Origin: Streptomyces celluloflavus
GTDB lineage: Bacteria; Actinomycetota; Actinomycetes; Streptomycetales; Streptomycetaceae
Assembly: GCA_000720995.1 (NCBI GenBank)
Contig: JOEL01000041.1
Span: forward strand, 1-57,123
Direction: 5' to 3'
Length of the DNA: 57,123 nt
The position numbers and the translations under genes are program-made. Below are positions 15,490-24,445 of this stretch, in pieces. Every line of letters starts with the position of its first letter. Position 1 is the first letter of the stretch. The notes beneath the pieces are model-generated. The model ran no database searches. It was not told the DNA's origin and saw only the letters and a program-made list of their open reading frames with translations.

Positions 15490-17088
15490 TCAGGCCCCCG
15501 GTGCCCGCAACCGCAGTTGCAGCATCGCCTCGAACCGGGCCTCCGGGTCGTTGAGGTCGAGGCCGGCCACCACGGCCAGGCGCTTGAGGCGGTAGCGGAA
15601 GGTGTTGGGGTGGACGTGTACGGCGGCGGAGGCGGCGATCACGTCGCCGAAGGTGCTCAGCCAGGCGGCGAGGGTCTCGGTGAGGGCGGTGTGGTGCTGG
15701 GCGTCGTAGGCGCGCAGCCGGACGACCGGGCCGTCGGGGAGGTCGTCCTCGGCGGCCATCCGGTCGGTGAGTTCCTCCAGCAGCGAGGCGGCGTAGACGT
15801 CCGAGAGCCGCGCGGCCCGGCGCGGGGAGCGGCCGGAGCCGAGCACCCGCAGCGCCCGGTCGGCGTCGGCGCGGGAGCGGCGCAGTTCACCGGGGCGGGC
15901 CGCGAGCCGGCCGATGCCGATGACGGCGGGGACGCGGCTGCCGATGCGGCCGAGGAAGGCTTCGGCCACCCGCAGCGCCTGCTCGTCCGAACTCGTGGGC
16001 AGCACCGCGTAGGTGGCGCCGCCCAGTGCGGCCGCGGCCGTGCGGGGGTGGATCGCGGACAGGTGCAGGGACAGCGCCTCGGCGACGCGGTGGCCGGCGG
16101 CCACCCGGTCGGGGGCGGACGGTTCGCCCGTCACCGCGAGGGCCAGGACGCAGGCGGGCTGTGCCGACAGGCCCAGCCGGACGGCGGCCTGGGGGGCGTG
16201 CGCACCGCCCTCCAGGACCGTGGCGAGCAGGTCCGCGCGCAGCCGGCGTTCGGCGTCCAGGCCCGTGCGCTGCCGCAGCAGGTGCAGGGCGGCGACCTTC
16301 GCGGCCTCGTGCAGGGCCTGGGTGCGGTCCTCGCTCAGCGGGCCGTCGACCACGACCCAGATCGAGCCGAGTATCTCGCCGCCCGCGCGGACGGCGATGG
16401 CGACCCGGGGCTTGGCGGAGAGGCCGTCCAGGTAGACGGGGCCCTCGCTGCGGTAGAGGGCGTGGAAGGCGCCGCGGACCTCCAGCAGGCGCAGCTTCTC
16501 GGCGGACACCTGGCGGTCCAGGATGGTCGCGATCCGGTCGTCGTCGCCCTCTTCCTGCCAGTTGGAGAAGGCCAGTACCCGGCCGCTGCGGTCCTCCACG
16601 GTGACCGGGCCGCCCAGCAGTCCGGCCGTCGCGTTGGCCAGCGCGAACAGGTCGCCGGCCAGCGGCTCGCCGCCGCCGGCCTCCCCGACGCCGCCCACCG
16701 TCCCCAGTTCGTCGACCGCGAGCAGCGACCGCAGCAGCGCGGCGACCTGTGCCCAGGACGCGCCGCGGGTCAGGCCGAGCACGGTGAGGCCGGTGCGCTC
16801 GGCGGCCCGCGCGACCGGTCCGTCCACCGGGACCGGGGAGCGGACCACCACGGCGGCGGCGCCGAGTCCGGCGGCCCGTTCGACGAGCGCGGCGACCGGC
16901 TCGGCGCCGTAGACCCCGACGCCGAGGACCACCGCGCCGGGCAGCCGGGCCGGTTCGTCCAGCGGGTCCTGGATCAGTACGCCGCTGATGGCGCGGGCCG
17001 GGTCTGCTTCCCCGGCCACCACCTCGATCAGCGTCGTTCCCAGGTCCGAGAGGATCCGGCCGAGCACGGCCCGCGGCTGGTCGCTCAT
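15490..17088 (-). CDS. PucR/CdaR-type transcriptional regulator
   Basis: 532 residues. The C-terminal 60 residues are the PucR helix-turn-helix (TLAAWLSTFGDVIAASAAVHVHPNTFRYRLKRL); the middle is GGDEF-like/GAF-like (FALANATAGLLGGPVTVEDRSGRVLAFSN); and the first 140 residues are a PucR-type N-terminal ligand domain. These regulators usually activate catabolic genes for purines, amino acids or amines in response to the substrate. It starts two bases after the stop of the beta-lactamase-like gene and is the last gene of the 14-kb operon, so it probably senses an operon substrate or intermediate and controls its own transcription. Confidence 0.85.
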   Translation of the reverse strand: MSDQPRAVLGRILSDLGTTLIEVVAGEADPARAISGVLIQDPLDEPARLPGAVVLGVGVYGAEPVAALVERAAGLGAAAVVVRSPVPVDGPVARAAERTGLTVLGLTRGASWAQVAALLRSLLAVDELGTVGGVGEAGGGEPLAGDLFALANATAGLLGGPVTVEDRSGRVLAFSNWQEEGDDDRIATILDRQVSAEKLRLLEVRGAFHALYRSEGPVYLDGLSAKPRVAIAVRAGGEILGSIWVVVDGPLSEDRTQALHEAAKVAALHLLRQRTGLDAERRLRADLLATVLEGGAHAPQAAVRLGLSAQPACVLALAVTGEPSAPDRVAAGHRVAEALSLHLSAIHPRTAAAALGGATYAVLPTSSDEQALRVAEAFLGRIGSRVPAVIGIGRLAARPGELRRSRADADRALRVLGSGRSPRRAARLSDVYAASLLEELTDRMAAEDDLPDGPVVRLRAYDAQHHTALTETLAAWLSTFGDVIAASAAVHVHPNTFRYRLKRLAVVAGLDLNDPEARFEAMLQLRLRAPGA

Positions 17089-17090
17089 GA

Positions 17091-17996
17091 TCACACGGTA
17101 GTTGATCGCAGCTCGTCCACCGCCAGTCGTGCGACCGTGCCGATCACCCGGTCCGCCGCGGGGTTGCGGAAGTCGGGGGTGCGGGACCAGGTGAAGACGG
17201 ACACCGCCCAGCGTCCACCGTCGGTGTGCTCGACCACGCCCGCCTCGTTGCGCCAGCCCGGCAGCGTCCCGGTCTTGCCGGCCAGGCGGTAGCCGTCGTC
17301 GAAGCCGGAACCCATCCGGTGCGGCCAGATCTGATGGGACATCACCTCGCGGACCTCGGCGCACGCCTCGGCGGGGCCGGCCTCGTCGCGCCAGATCTGG
17401 GCGAGCAGTTCGGCGATGTCGCGGGCCGTCCCGCGCGTGGTGCGCTCCGGGACGCACACCGTCAGTTCGGGGAACGCCTCCGCCCGCCGGAACAGTTCGG
17501 CCAGCTTCGCGTGCGCCTCGATCTCGGTGGCCGCGCCGAGCTCGGCGAAGAGCGAACCGGTCAGCTCCAGGCAGCCGCCGACCAAGTGGGTGCGGTCCCG
17601 GCCCAGTTCGCGCAGGAGCCCGTTGACCGTGTCGAGTCCGACCCGCTCCAGCACCACGTCGGTGGCGGCGTTGTCGCTCATCGTCAGCATCATGTGGACC
17701 AGGTCGCGCAGGCTCATCTCGACCGGGTCGGCGCAGCCCGCGGTGCCGATGCCGCCGTCGCGGTAGCGCGGGTCCACCGCGAGGCGCTCGGTCCGCACCA
17801 GCCGTCCGGCGGCGGCCTCGCGGGCGTAGGCGAGGGCGACGGGGATCTTGAACACGGAGGCGAGGCAGACCGGTTCGTCCGCGGCGACGCCGAGCGTGCG
17901 GTCGCCGTCGATCTCGCGGGCGAAGAAGTACCCCCGTACGCCGGCGGCGTCGAACGCCTCCTGGATCCGGGCTTCGGCGGTGGCGGCCTGGGTCAT
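17091..17996 (-). CDS. Class A beta-lactamase-like serine hydrolase
   Basis: 301 residues with the three active-site elements of the penicillin-binding/beta-lactamase fold: Ser47-x-x-Lys50 in ASVFKIP, Ser-Asp-Asn at 107-109 and KTG at 241-243. The class A ExxLN omega-loop motif that provides the deacylating Glu166 is not seen, so it may be a peptidase or amidase of the fold and not an antibiotic-resistance enzyme. No signal peptide is present, so it is cytoplasmic, which also argues against a lactamase role. Its ATG overlaps the stop of the racemase gene by four bases; in this operon it may cut D-amino-acid-containing peptides. Confidence 0.8.
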   Translation of the reverse strand: MTQAATAEARIQEAFDAAGVRGYFFAREIDGDRTLGVAADEPVCLASVFKIPVALAYAREAAAGRLVRTERLAVDPRYRDGGIGTAGCADPVEMSLRDLVHMMLTMSDNAATDVVLERVGLDTVNGLLRELGRDRTHLVGGCLELTGSLFAELGAATEIEAHAKLAELFRRAEAFPELTVCVPERTTRGTARDIAELLAQIWRDEAGPAEACAEVREVMSHQIWPHRMGSGFDDGYRLAGKTGTLPGWRNEAGVVEHTDGGRWAVSVFTWSRTPDFRNPAADRVIGTVARLAVDELRSTTV

Positions 17997-19099
17997 GAGC
18001 TGATCCATTCGGTCGAGGTGGTCACGGCGGCGAGCCGTTCGGGGACCGGGGTGAGCCCGAGCCCCGGCCCGCGCGGGACGTCGAGATGGCCGTCCGCCAG
18101 CACGAAGGGCTCGGTGATGTCGGTCCGGTAGTAGCGGCCGGAGGCGGAGGTGTCGCCGGGCAGCGTGAAGCCCGGCAGCGCGGCGAGCGCGACATTGGCG
18201 GCCCGGCCGAGCCCGGTCTCCAGCATCCCGCCGCACCAGACCGGGACGCCGTGCGCGGCGCACACGTCGTGGATCCGCCGGGCCTCCAGATAGCCGCCGA
18301 CCCGGCCCGGTTTGATGTTGACGACCGAGCAGGCGCCCAGGGCGATCGCGTCGGCGGCCGAGCGGGCCGAGACGATGGACTCGTCCAGGCAGATCGGGGT
18401 GCGCACCCGGGCGGCCAGTGCCGCGTGGCCCCGGATGTCCTCCTCGTCCAGGGGCTGTTCGATCAGCAGCAGGTCGTACGGGTCGAGCCGGGCCAGCTGG
18501 GGGGCGTCGGCCAGGGTGTAGGCGGTGTTGGCGTCCACCTGGAGGAGCAGATCGTCGCCGAAGCGCTCGCGGACGGCGCGGACGGGCGCCACGTCCCAGC
18601 CGGGCTCGATCTTCAGCTTGATCCGCAAGTAGCCCTCGGACAGATAGCCCTCGACCGCGTCGAGGAGGGCGGGGACCGAGTCCATGATGCCCACCGACAC
18701 CCCGGCCGGTACCCGCTCCGCGGTCGCGCCCAGCCACTGGCCCAGCGACAGGTCGTGGGCGCGCAGCCAGGCGTCGAGCACGGCGGTCTCCAGCGCGGCC
18801 TTGGCCATCCTGTGGCCCTTGAACGCGGCCAGTGCCGGGGCGACCGCCCAGGGGTCCAGCGAGGGCAGCGCGGTGAGCGCGGGGATCAGATGGCTGCGCA
18901 GGACATCGACGGCCGCCGCGGTGTACTCCGAGGAGTACAGCGGATCGGCCATGGTGACGCATTCGCCGTAGCCCTCGTGGTGTTCGGTCTCGACCCTGAG
19001 CAGCAGGACCTCTCGGTCGGTCAGGGTGGCGAAGGACGTCCGGAACGGTGCCACCAGGGGCATCGCGATCCGGCGCAGTTCCACACCGGCGAGTTTCAT
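17993..19099 (-). CDS. N-succinylamino acid racemase / OSBS-type enolase superfamily enzyme
   Basis: 368 residues. All catalytic residues of the NSAR/o-succinylbenzoate synthase branch are present at the family positions: Lys161 and Lys163 (KLK), metal ligands Asp189 (QVDAN), Glu214 (IEQPL) and Asp239 (CLDES), and Lys263 (NIKPGRVGG). The enzyme would interconvert N-succinyl-D- and N-succinyl-L-amino acids. Sequence alone does not separate NSAR from MenC. However, Streptomyces make menaquinone by the futalosine route, and the gene sits between a GNAT acyltransferase and a hydrolase, as in the known NSAR pathway, so NSAR is strongly preferred. It overlaps both neighbours by four bases. Confidence 0.88.
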   Translation of the reverse strand: MKLAGVELRRIAMPLVAPFRTSFATLTDREVLLLRVETEHHEGYGECVTMADPLYSSEYTAAAVDVLRSHLIPALTALPSLDPWAVAPALAAFKGHRMAKAALETAVLDAWLRAHDLSLGQWLGATAERVPAGVSVGIMDSVPALLDAVEGYLSEGYLRIKLKIEPGWDVAPVRAVRERFGDDLLLQVDANTAYTLADAPQLARLDPYDLLLIEQPLDEEDIRGHAALAARVRTPICLDESIVSARSAADAIALGACSVVNIKPGRVGGYLEARRIHDVCAAHGVPVWCGGMLETGLGRAANVALAALPGFTLPGDTSASGRYYRTDITEPFVLADGHLDVPRGPGLGLTPVPERLAAVTTSTEWISS

Positions 19100-19953
19100 G
19101 CGGGGTTCTCCTGAGGTTGTTCGGTCACGTACCAGCCGTCCCGGGTGAAGCCGGTGACGGTGCGCCCGTCGGCCATCAGACCGCCGAGCACCTCGCGCAG
19201 CGCGTGGCGCCACGCGCGGGCGAGGGACGGGTCGGTGCGGCGCAGCGCCTCGATGTCCGGCGGGATCCGGACGAGGACGGTGTCGCCGTCCAGCCGCCCG
19301 GCGGTGGGCCGGCCGTCGGGCCCGGCGTCCAGGCCGATCACGGTGTGCGCGGCCGCCGGGTCGGGGCCGCGGTCCGGCGGGGGCGCGGCGGAGCGGTCGG
19401 GGGGCGCGGCGGTCAGCTCCCAGCGGACCAGCAGCCGGTCGGTCTCGGTGCCGGCGTTGACCTCGTCGCGCATCGCGCCGTAGAAGTCGGCCAGGTACTC
19501 GCTGGGCACCGCGCCCAGTTTGGCCAGGTTGAAATAGGCGTTGCGGCTGACCAGTGGGTCGAAGGTCCAGGTCACCGTGGTGATGCCGCGGGCCAGCGCC
19601 CAGGCCCGCTGGTGCAGTTTGACGGCGTAGCCGACATTGCGGCCGCGGACGTCGTCGACCACCCCGGCGATATGCGAGTGCAGCCCGGCGGTGGCCAGGA
19701 AGCCCAGGCAGGCGCCGGCCAGCCGGCCGCCGTGGCGGACGCCGACGACATAGCTGCCGGAGTGCGCGAAGACCCGCAGCAGCTCCGGGGTGATCAGCGG
19801 GTTGCCGGGGTCGGGCCGCCAGACCCGGTCCAGCAGCCGGCAGGCGTCGTGCATCTCGTCCAGCTCGTGCAGCTCGGAGATGGTCACCCCCGCCTCGCGC
19901 GCGGTCAGCTCCGCCAGGGCGGCGGCCGCGTCGGCGGTCTCCGGAGCGTTCAC
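19096..19953 (-). CDS. GNAT-family N-acyltransferase (COG3375-like)
   Basis: 285 residues. The GNAT fold is visible from about residue 22 (VTISELHELDEMHDACRLLDRVW); the acyl-CoA-binding region is GGRLAGACLGFLATAGLHSHIAGVVDDVRGRNVGYAVKLHQRAWAL, followed by ITTVTWTFDPLVSRNAYFNLAKLGA, characteristic of the COG3375 group. Homologues next to NSAR genes act as succinyl-CoA:D-amino acid N-succinyltransferases, so here it would be the entry step that tags a D-amino acid. A Pro/Asp-rich insert occurs around residues 185-205. ATGA overlaps with both neighbours show tight coupling. Confidence 0.82.
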   Translation of the reverse strand: MNAPETADAAAALAELTAREAGVTISELHELDEMHDACRLLDRVWRPDPGNPLITPELLRVFAHSGSYVVGVRHGGRLAGACLGFLATAGLHSHIAGVVDDVRGRNVGYAVKLHQRAWALARGITTVTWTFDPLVSRNAYFNLAKLGAVPSEYLADFYGAMRDEVNAGTETDRLLVRWELTAAPPDRSAAPPPDRGPDPAAAHTVIGLDAGPDGRPTAGRLDGDTVLVRIPPDIEALRRTDPSLARAWRHALREVLGGLMADGRTVTGFTRDGWYVTEQPQENPA

Positions 19954-21095
19954 CCGCGCCCCCGGTCCGGTCCGGTCGGCGGTGCACCGGTCAGCGAGGC
20001 GACCAGCGCGGCCACCAGGGCGGTACGGCGCGGCAGTTCGGAGACGATGACGTGTTCGTCGTCGGCGTGCGCCCCGCCGCCCACCGCGCCGAGCCCGTCC
20101 AGCGTGGGCGTGCCCACACCGGCGGTGAGGTTGCCGTCGGAGCCGCCGCCGACCGCCACCCCGCGCAGGGTCCCGAAGCCCAGCTCGGCGTAGTGGCCGC
20201 GGGCGCGCCGGAACAGCTCCGCCGAGGCGCTCGCCGGCAGCGGCGGCCGGTCCGGGCCGCCGGAGAGTTCGACCGAGGCGCCCGCGAGCACGGGTGCGAG
20301 AGCGCGTACGGCGCCGTCCACCCGGGCCTGTTCCGCGGCGGTCGCCACCCGGACGTCGACCTGCAGCCGCGCCGTGTCGGGCACCGTGTTGCGGGTGGTG
20401 CCGGAGGCGGCCACGGTCGGGGTCACCGTGGTGCCGGCCGCCGGGTCGGCGAGGGCGGACAGGGCGAGCACCTGGTGGGCCAGCTCGGTGGTGGTGTTGA
20501 CGCCGCGCTCGGGTTCGAGTCCGGCGTGCGCGGCCCGCCCGGTGATCTCCAGCTCGTAGCCGGAGACGCCCTTGCGGGCGGTCTTCAGCGCGCCGCCCTC
20601 GCTCGCCTCCAGGACCAGGACCGCCTGTGTGCGGCGGGCCTCGGCCTCGATCAGGCCGCGCGAGGCGGGCGCGCCGATCTCCTCGTCACCGGTGAGCAGG
20701 ACCGAGACCCCGCTCAGGTCGTCCAGCAGGGACAGGGCGTGGAACAGCTGCGCCACCCCGGCCTTCATGTCGAAGCAGCCGGGTCCGGTGAGCCGGCCCC
20801 CGGCCACCTCGAAGGGGTGGGTGGCCAGTGAGCCCACCGGCCAGACCGTGTCGAAGTGGCCGAGCAGCAGCACCCGGTCGCCGGCGCCGAAGCGCCAGCG
20901 CAGCTGCGGCCGTCCCGAGCTGTCGAGCCACTCGGGCGCCGTACCGGTCAGCCGGGTGCCGATCCCGGCGGCGACCCGCGCGCAGGCGGCGACGGCCGCC
21001 GGATCGGCGCTGGGCGACTCCGCGCGGACCAGGTCCCCGATGTCGGCGATCAGGCGGGGCAGCCCGGCCGCCGACGCGGTGGCGAATCCGGGCAC
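19950..21095 (-). CDS. M20-family metallohydrolase (likely N-acyl-L-amino acid deacylase)
   Basis: 381 residues of the zinc M20/ArgE/DapE/CPG2 family. Metal and catalytic residues are seen as His80-x-Asp82 (GHFDTVWP), Asp109 (GCFDMKAG), Glu138-Glu139 (TGDEEIGA) and a C-terminal His in GGGAHADDEHV; the dimerisation domain lies between about 180 and 290. In the NSAR pathway an L-specific desuccinylase closes the cycle, releasing L-amino acid, and this gene is placed to do so. A carboxypeptidase role is the main alternative, since CPG2-like sequences look similar. GTG start, one base after the stop of the preceding gene. Confidence 0.83.
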   Translation of the reverse strand: MPGFATASAAGLPRLIADIGDLVRAESPSADPAAVAACARVAAGIGTRLTGTAPEWLDSSGRPQLRWRFGAGDRVLLLGHFDTVWPVGSLATHPFEVAGGRLTGPGCFDMKAGVAQLFHALSLLDDLSGVSVLLTGDEEIGAPASRGLIEAEARRTQAVLVLEASEGGALKTARKGVSGYELEITGRAAHAGLEPERGVNTTTELAHQVLALSALADPAAGTTVTPTVAASGTTRNTVPDTARLQVDVRVATAAEQARVDGAVRALAPVLAGASVELSGGPDRPPLPASASAELFRRARGHYAELGFGTLRGVAVGGGSDGNLTAGVGTPTLDGLGAVGGGAHADDEHVIVSELPRRTALVAALVASLTGAPPTGPDRGRG

Positions 21096-21096
21096 G

Positions 21097-22506
21097 TCAG
21101 CCCACCTTCGGGGTGGCGCGGCCGCCGAAGTGCAGATAGGGCGTGCCGTCGGCGAGCGTGTAGAAGACGGTCGGGAGCCACACCGCTGATCCCGGGCGCC
21201 GGACCGCGAACACGCCCGGCTCGACCGGGTGCATCGCGAACTCCGCCTCGGCGTCGGCGTCCAGTGCCGCCGCCAGCGGTCCGGTGTTCCGCTGGCGCAG
21301 CGCCAGTCCGCCGTCGCGCGTCACGACCTCCATCCGCACGCTGCGCCGCTCGTACACGCCGAGGTACCCGTCGTGGTCCGCCGGTGCCGGGTCCGTCGCG
21401 GGCTCGATCCCGGGGCGCATCGTCACACCGGCCAGTTCCTGGGCGATCTCGCCGAACAGCGCCCGGTACAGGCCCATGGTGTCGCCGCCGTTGGTGAGCA
21501 GGCAGATCGCGAGGTCGGCGTCGGGCAGCACACGCAGGAACGCCGACTGGCCGATGGTGCCGCCGTCGTGGCCGTACACCGGGTGGCCGTCCCAGGTGTC
21601 GAGCATCCAGCCCAGGCCCCAGTGGTCGCCCAGCAGGTACGGGTCGGGGAGCGCCACCTGCCGGGTCTGCATGGCGGTGACGCTCTTGTCCGAGAGGAGC
21701 GCGGTGCCCTCCTCGGTGGTGCCGCCGCGCAGATGGAGCCGGGCGAAGGCGAGGACGTCGCGCGGGATCGAGGAGATCAGTCCGGCCGGTCCGGCGGAGC
21801 GCATCAGGCCCCACTGCGGCGACGGGGCCGGCGGCTCGCCCAGGTGTCCGAGGGCGGCGCGGAAGCGGAGCGCCTCCTCCGGCAGGGTCACGGTGTGGGT
21901 GAGCCCCAGCGGCCGGAACAGGCGCTCGCGCATCAGCTCGTCCCACTGGACGCCGGTGACGTACTCCAGTACCCGGCCCAGCAGGGTGAAGCCCGCGTTG
22001 CAGTACGACATGGTCGCGTCCACCGGGTGGTTGGGGGCGACGTCGGCCAGCAGGGCGGTGAACTTCTCCAGGCAGTCGTCGCCGCGGCCGGTGTCGGTGA
22101 AGATGTCGCCGTCGATGCCGCTGGTGTGGGTCAGGAGGTGGCGGAGTGTCACGCCCTGGGTCAACGACTCGTCCGCGAGGCGCAGTTCGGGCAGGACGGA
22201 GACGATCGGCGCGTCCAGGTCGAGCAGGCCCTCGTCGACCAGGGTCATGGCCACCGTGGTGGTCCACACCTTGGAGATGGAGCCGATCTGGAAGAGGGTC
22301 TCGGTGGTCGCCTCGATGCCGGCGCCGGAGTTGGCCCAGCCGGTGGCGGTCTCGACGATCAGCCGGCCGCGGTGCAGGATGCCCAGGTTCGCGCCGGGGA
22401 CGGAGTGGCGGGCGCTCAGTTCGGCGAGGCGGGCGGCCCAGTGCTCGGTGGCGGCGGTGCTGTCGGCGCTGCCGGTGTTGTCAGCGCTGATGGTGCTGTC
22501 GGTCAT
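21097..22506 (-). CDS. Serine hydrolase, class C beta-lactamase / D-aminopeptidase fold
   Basis: 469 residues. Active-site motifs are Ser76-x-x-Lys79 (GSISKVW), Tyr168-x-Asn170 (SYCNAG) and the H-x-G-like triad in YGHDGGTIGQ, followed by a C-terminal beta-rich extension of about 110 residues, like the lipocalin-like tails of D-aminopeptidases and esterases in this family. There is no signal peptide, so it is probably cytoplasmic. Together with the class A-like protein it gives the operon two PBP-fold hydrolases, which fits cutting bonds next to D-residues. It lies between the S9 peptidase and M20 genes with one-base gaps. Confidence 0.82.
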   Translation of the reverse strand: MTDSTISADNTGSADSTAATEHWAARLAELSARHSVPGANLGILHRGRLIVETATGWANSGAGIEATTETLFQIGSISKVWTTTVAMTLVDEGLLDLDAPIVSVLPELRLADESLTQGVTLRHLLTHTSGIDGDIFTDTGRGDDCLEKFTALLADVAPNHPVDATMSYCNAGFTLLGRVLEYVTGVQWDELMRERLFRPLGLTHTVTLPEEALRFRAALGHLGEPPAPSPQWGLMRSAGPAGLISSIPRDVLAFARLHLRGGTTEEGTALLSDKSVTAMQTRQVALPDPYLLGDHWGLGWMLDTWDGHPVYGHDGGTIGQSAFLRVLPDADLAICLLTNGGDTMGLYRALFGEIAQELAGVTMRPGIEPATDPAPADHDGYLGVYERRSVRMEVVTRDGGLALRQRNTGPLAAALDADAEAEFAMHPVEPGVFAVRRPGSAVWLPTVFYTLADGTPYLHFGGRATPKVG

Positions 22507-22507
22507 G

Positions 22508-24445
22508 TCAGTTCCCCTTCAGTGGAGTCCGGGTGGTGGTGTGTGCGGTGACCCAGTCGATGAGGCGTCGGGCGTAGTCCGCCCGGTGCGAGGGCCGGCC
22601 GTTGAGGATGAACAGGTGTGAGCCGCCCGGGTAGAGCACCAGGCGGGCCGGTACGTCCCGGGAGCGCAGCGCGTGGAACCACTGCTCGGCCTGGCCGGCC
22701 GGGCAGGTGTCGTCCGCGGTGCCGTGCAGGATGAGCGTGGGTGCGCGCACCGCGTCCGCGTGGTGGAGCGGGGAGAGTTCCGTCAGCCGTTCCGGGGTGC
22801 CGATCTCGTGGACGGTGAGTGCCTGTCCCTCGTCGGAGGTCCCGGCCATGCTGGTCAGGTCGGTGACCACCCCGCCGGGCACGGCGGCGGCGAAGACCTC
22901 GCTGCGGGCGGTGAGCCAGCAGGTGAGGTACCCGCCGTAGCTGTAGCCGGTGAGGGCGATCCGCGCCGGGTCCACCAGCCCCTCGGCGACCAGGGTGGCG
23001 ACCGGATCGAGGACGTCCCGCTCGTCCGCCTCGCCCCAGGCGCCGACGGCAGCGGTGTAGAAGGACTCGCCGTAGCCGTCGCTGCCGCGGACGTTGGGCA
23101 GCAGGATCGTCCAGCCCCGGGAGGCCAGCTCCTGGTGGTAGAGGTGGACCGGATCGGCCTGCGGTGCCCAGGCGTTGTGCGGGCCGCCGTGTACATCCAC
23201 CAGCAGAGGTCCGCCCGCGGGCGCCTGCGGATCGCGGACGATCAGGGCGTGCACCACCGTGCCGTCCGCGATGGTGAACTCCCGCTCGGTGACCGGGTGG
23301 AGGGCGACATCGGGCAGCGACCGCGCCATATGCGCGGTCAGCCGCTCGGGCGGCGGTCCGGGGATGCCGGCGTCGAGGCCGAGCAGGGCGATCTCGCCGA
23401 AGCTCGCCGCGTCCGAGACCAGCAGCGCGGCCCGGCCGGCCGCGGTCGCGACCGAGCAGCCGCCGACGGCGGTGCCGGCGGGCAGCGGGAGTTCGGTGAT
23501 CCCGGCGGCGGTCCGCCGGTAGAGGCGGGTGGCGCCCCGGTCGCGGGCGCAGAACACGATGTCATCGCCGTGGAACTGCGGCAGCGCGCCCGGGTAGCCG
23601 GGGCCGCCGGGCATGACGTTGCGGTCCAGGGCGGCGCTGAGCGGTTCCGGCGCGGATCCGTCGAGCGGCTGGCGCAGCAGCTCGAAGTGGCCGATACCGG
23701 TCGTCGTCCGGCCGACGGTCAGCAGCGCGGTCCCGTCGGGGAACCAGACCACCGCGCCGGTCCGTCCGGTGGCCGGGCCGATCCGGCGGGGCGCGGGCTC
23801 GTCGGCCGCGACGGCGACGACATACGCGGCCGAGGCCCCGGTCAGGTCCGCGTCGTCGCCTACTGCGGAGGGGTAGGCGAGTGCGGCGCCGTCGGGCGAC
23901 CAGGCGGGCTGGCCGGCGTGGTGCCCGCCCGACGTGAGCTGCCGGATCTCGCCCGACGCCGGCTCCACCACGAACAGTTGGTTACGCACCGGACCGAGCA
24001 GGCCGGTGCCGTCCGCCTTCCAGCCGAGCGTGTCGATGACCACCGGTTCCGTCCCGGGGCGCCGGGACGCGGGGGCCGAGAACGCGATCCGTGAACCGTC
24101 CGGACTCCACACCGGCACCCCCGCCCCGGCCGGACACCGGTCGGACGTGGTCAGTGCCACGGGCTCGCCCGCCCCGGCGGGCAGCAGATACAGCTGGCCC
24201 GCGCGCAGGAACGCCAGCCGGGTGCCGTCCGGGGACCAGCGCGGCGCGGCGTCGTCGGGCCCGTGGGTGAGCCGCCGGGCCGGGCCGCCGTCCCCGGGTA
24301 CCTCCCAGATCGCGCCGGCCGGGCGGTCGTGCGCGGCGTCCTGGGTGGTCAGGGTGTAGGCGATGCGGGTGCCGTCGGGGGAGAGCGCGGGATCGCCGGG
24401 TATCTCGAACCGGTGGATGTCGTCGATCGTCAGCGGTCTGGTCAT
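22508..24445 (-). CDS. S9-family serine peptidase (prolyl oligopeptidase / acylaminoacyl peptidase type)
   Basis: 645 residues. Residues 1-380 are a beta-propeller with WD40-like repeats (WSPDGTRLAFLR, WSPDGSRIAFSA, WSPDGAALAYPS) that filters short peptides; the rest is the alpha/beta-hydrolase domain with the nucleophile Ser in GYSYGGYLTCW, Asp in HGTADDTCP and His in YPGGSHLF. The enzyme hydrolyses oligopeptides in the cytoplasm, which suits its position directly after four peptide-transporter genes. The ATG at 24445 overlaps the ATPase stop; an earlier in-frame start would run into that gene without support. Confidence 0.9.
   Translation of the reverse strand: MTRPLTIDDIHRFEIPGDPALSPDGTRIAYTLTTQDAAHDRPAGAIWEVPGDGGPARRLTHGPDDAAPRWSPDGTRLAFLRAGQLYLLPAGAGEPVALTTSDRCPAGAGVPVWSPDGSRIAFSAPASRRPGTEPVVIDTLGWKADGTGLLGPVRNQLFVVEPASGEIRQLTSGGHHAGQPAWSPDGAALAYPSAVGDDADLTGASAAYVVAVAADEPAPRRIGPATGRTGAVVWFPDGTALLTVGRTTTGIGHFELLRQPLDGSAPEPLSAALDRNVMPGGPGYPGALPQFHGDDIVFCARDRGATRLYRRTAAGITELPLPAGTAVGGCSVATAAGRAALLVSDAASFGEIALLGLDAGIPGPPPERLTAHMARSLPDVALHPVTEREFTIADGTVVHALIVRDPQAPAGGPLLVDVHGGPHNAWAPQADPVHLYHQELASRGWTILLPNVRGSDGYGESFYTAAVGAWGEADERDVLDPVATLVAEGLVDPARIALTGYSYGGYLTCWLTARSEVFAAAVPGGVVTDLTSMAGTSDEGQALTVHEIGTPERLTELSPLHHADAVRAPTLILHGTADDTCPAGQAEQWFHALRSRDVPARLVLYPGGSHLFILNGRPSHRADYARRLIDWVTAHTTTRTPLKGN

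Noticed and set aside
17091-17996. Antibiotic-resistance beta-lactamase
   Set aside because: There is no signal peptide and no ExxLN omega-loop motif, and the gene is inside a peptide catabolic operon.
17993-19099. Annotation as menC (o-succinylbenzoate synthase of menaquinone synthesis)
   Set aside because: All residues fit both enzymes, but Streptomyces use the futalosine route, and the gene is coupled to GNAT and M20 genes as in the NSAR pathway.
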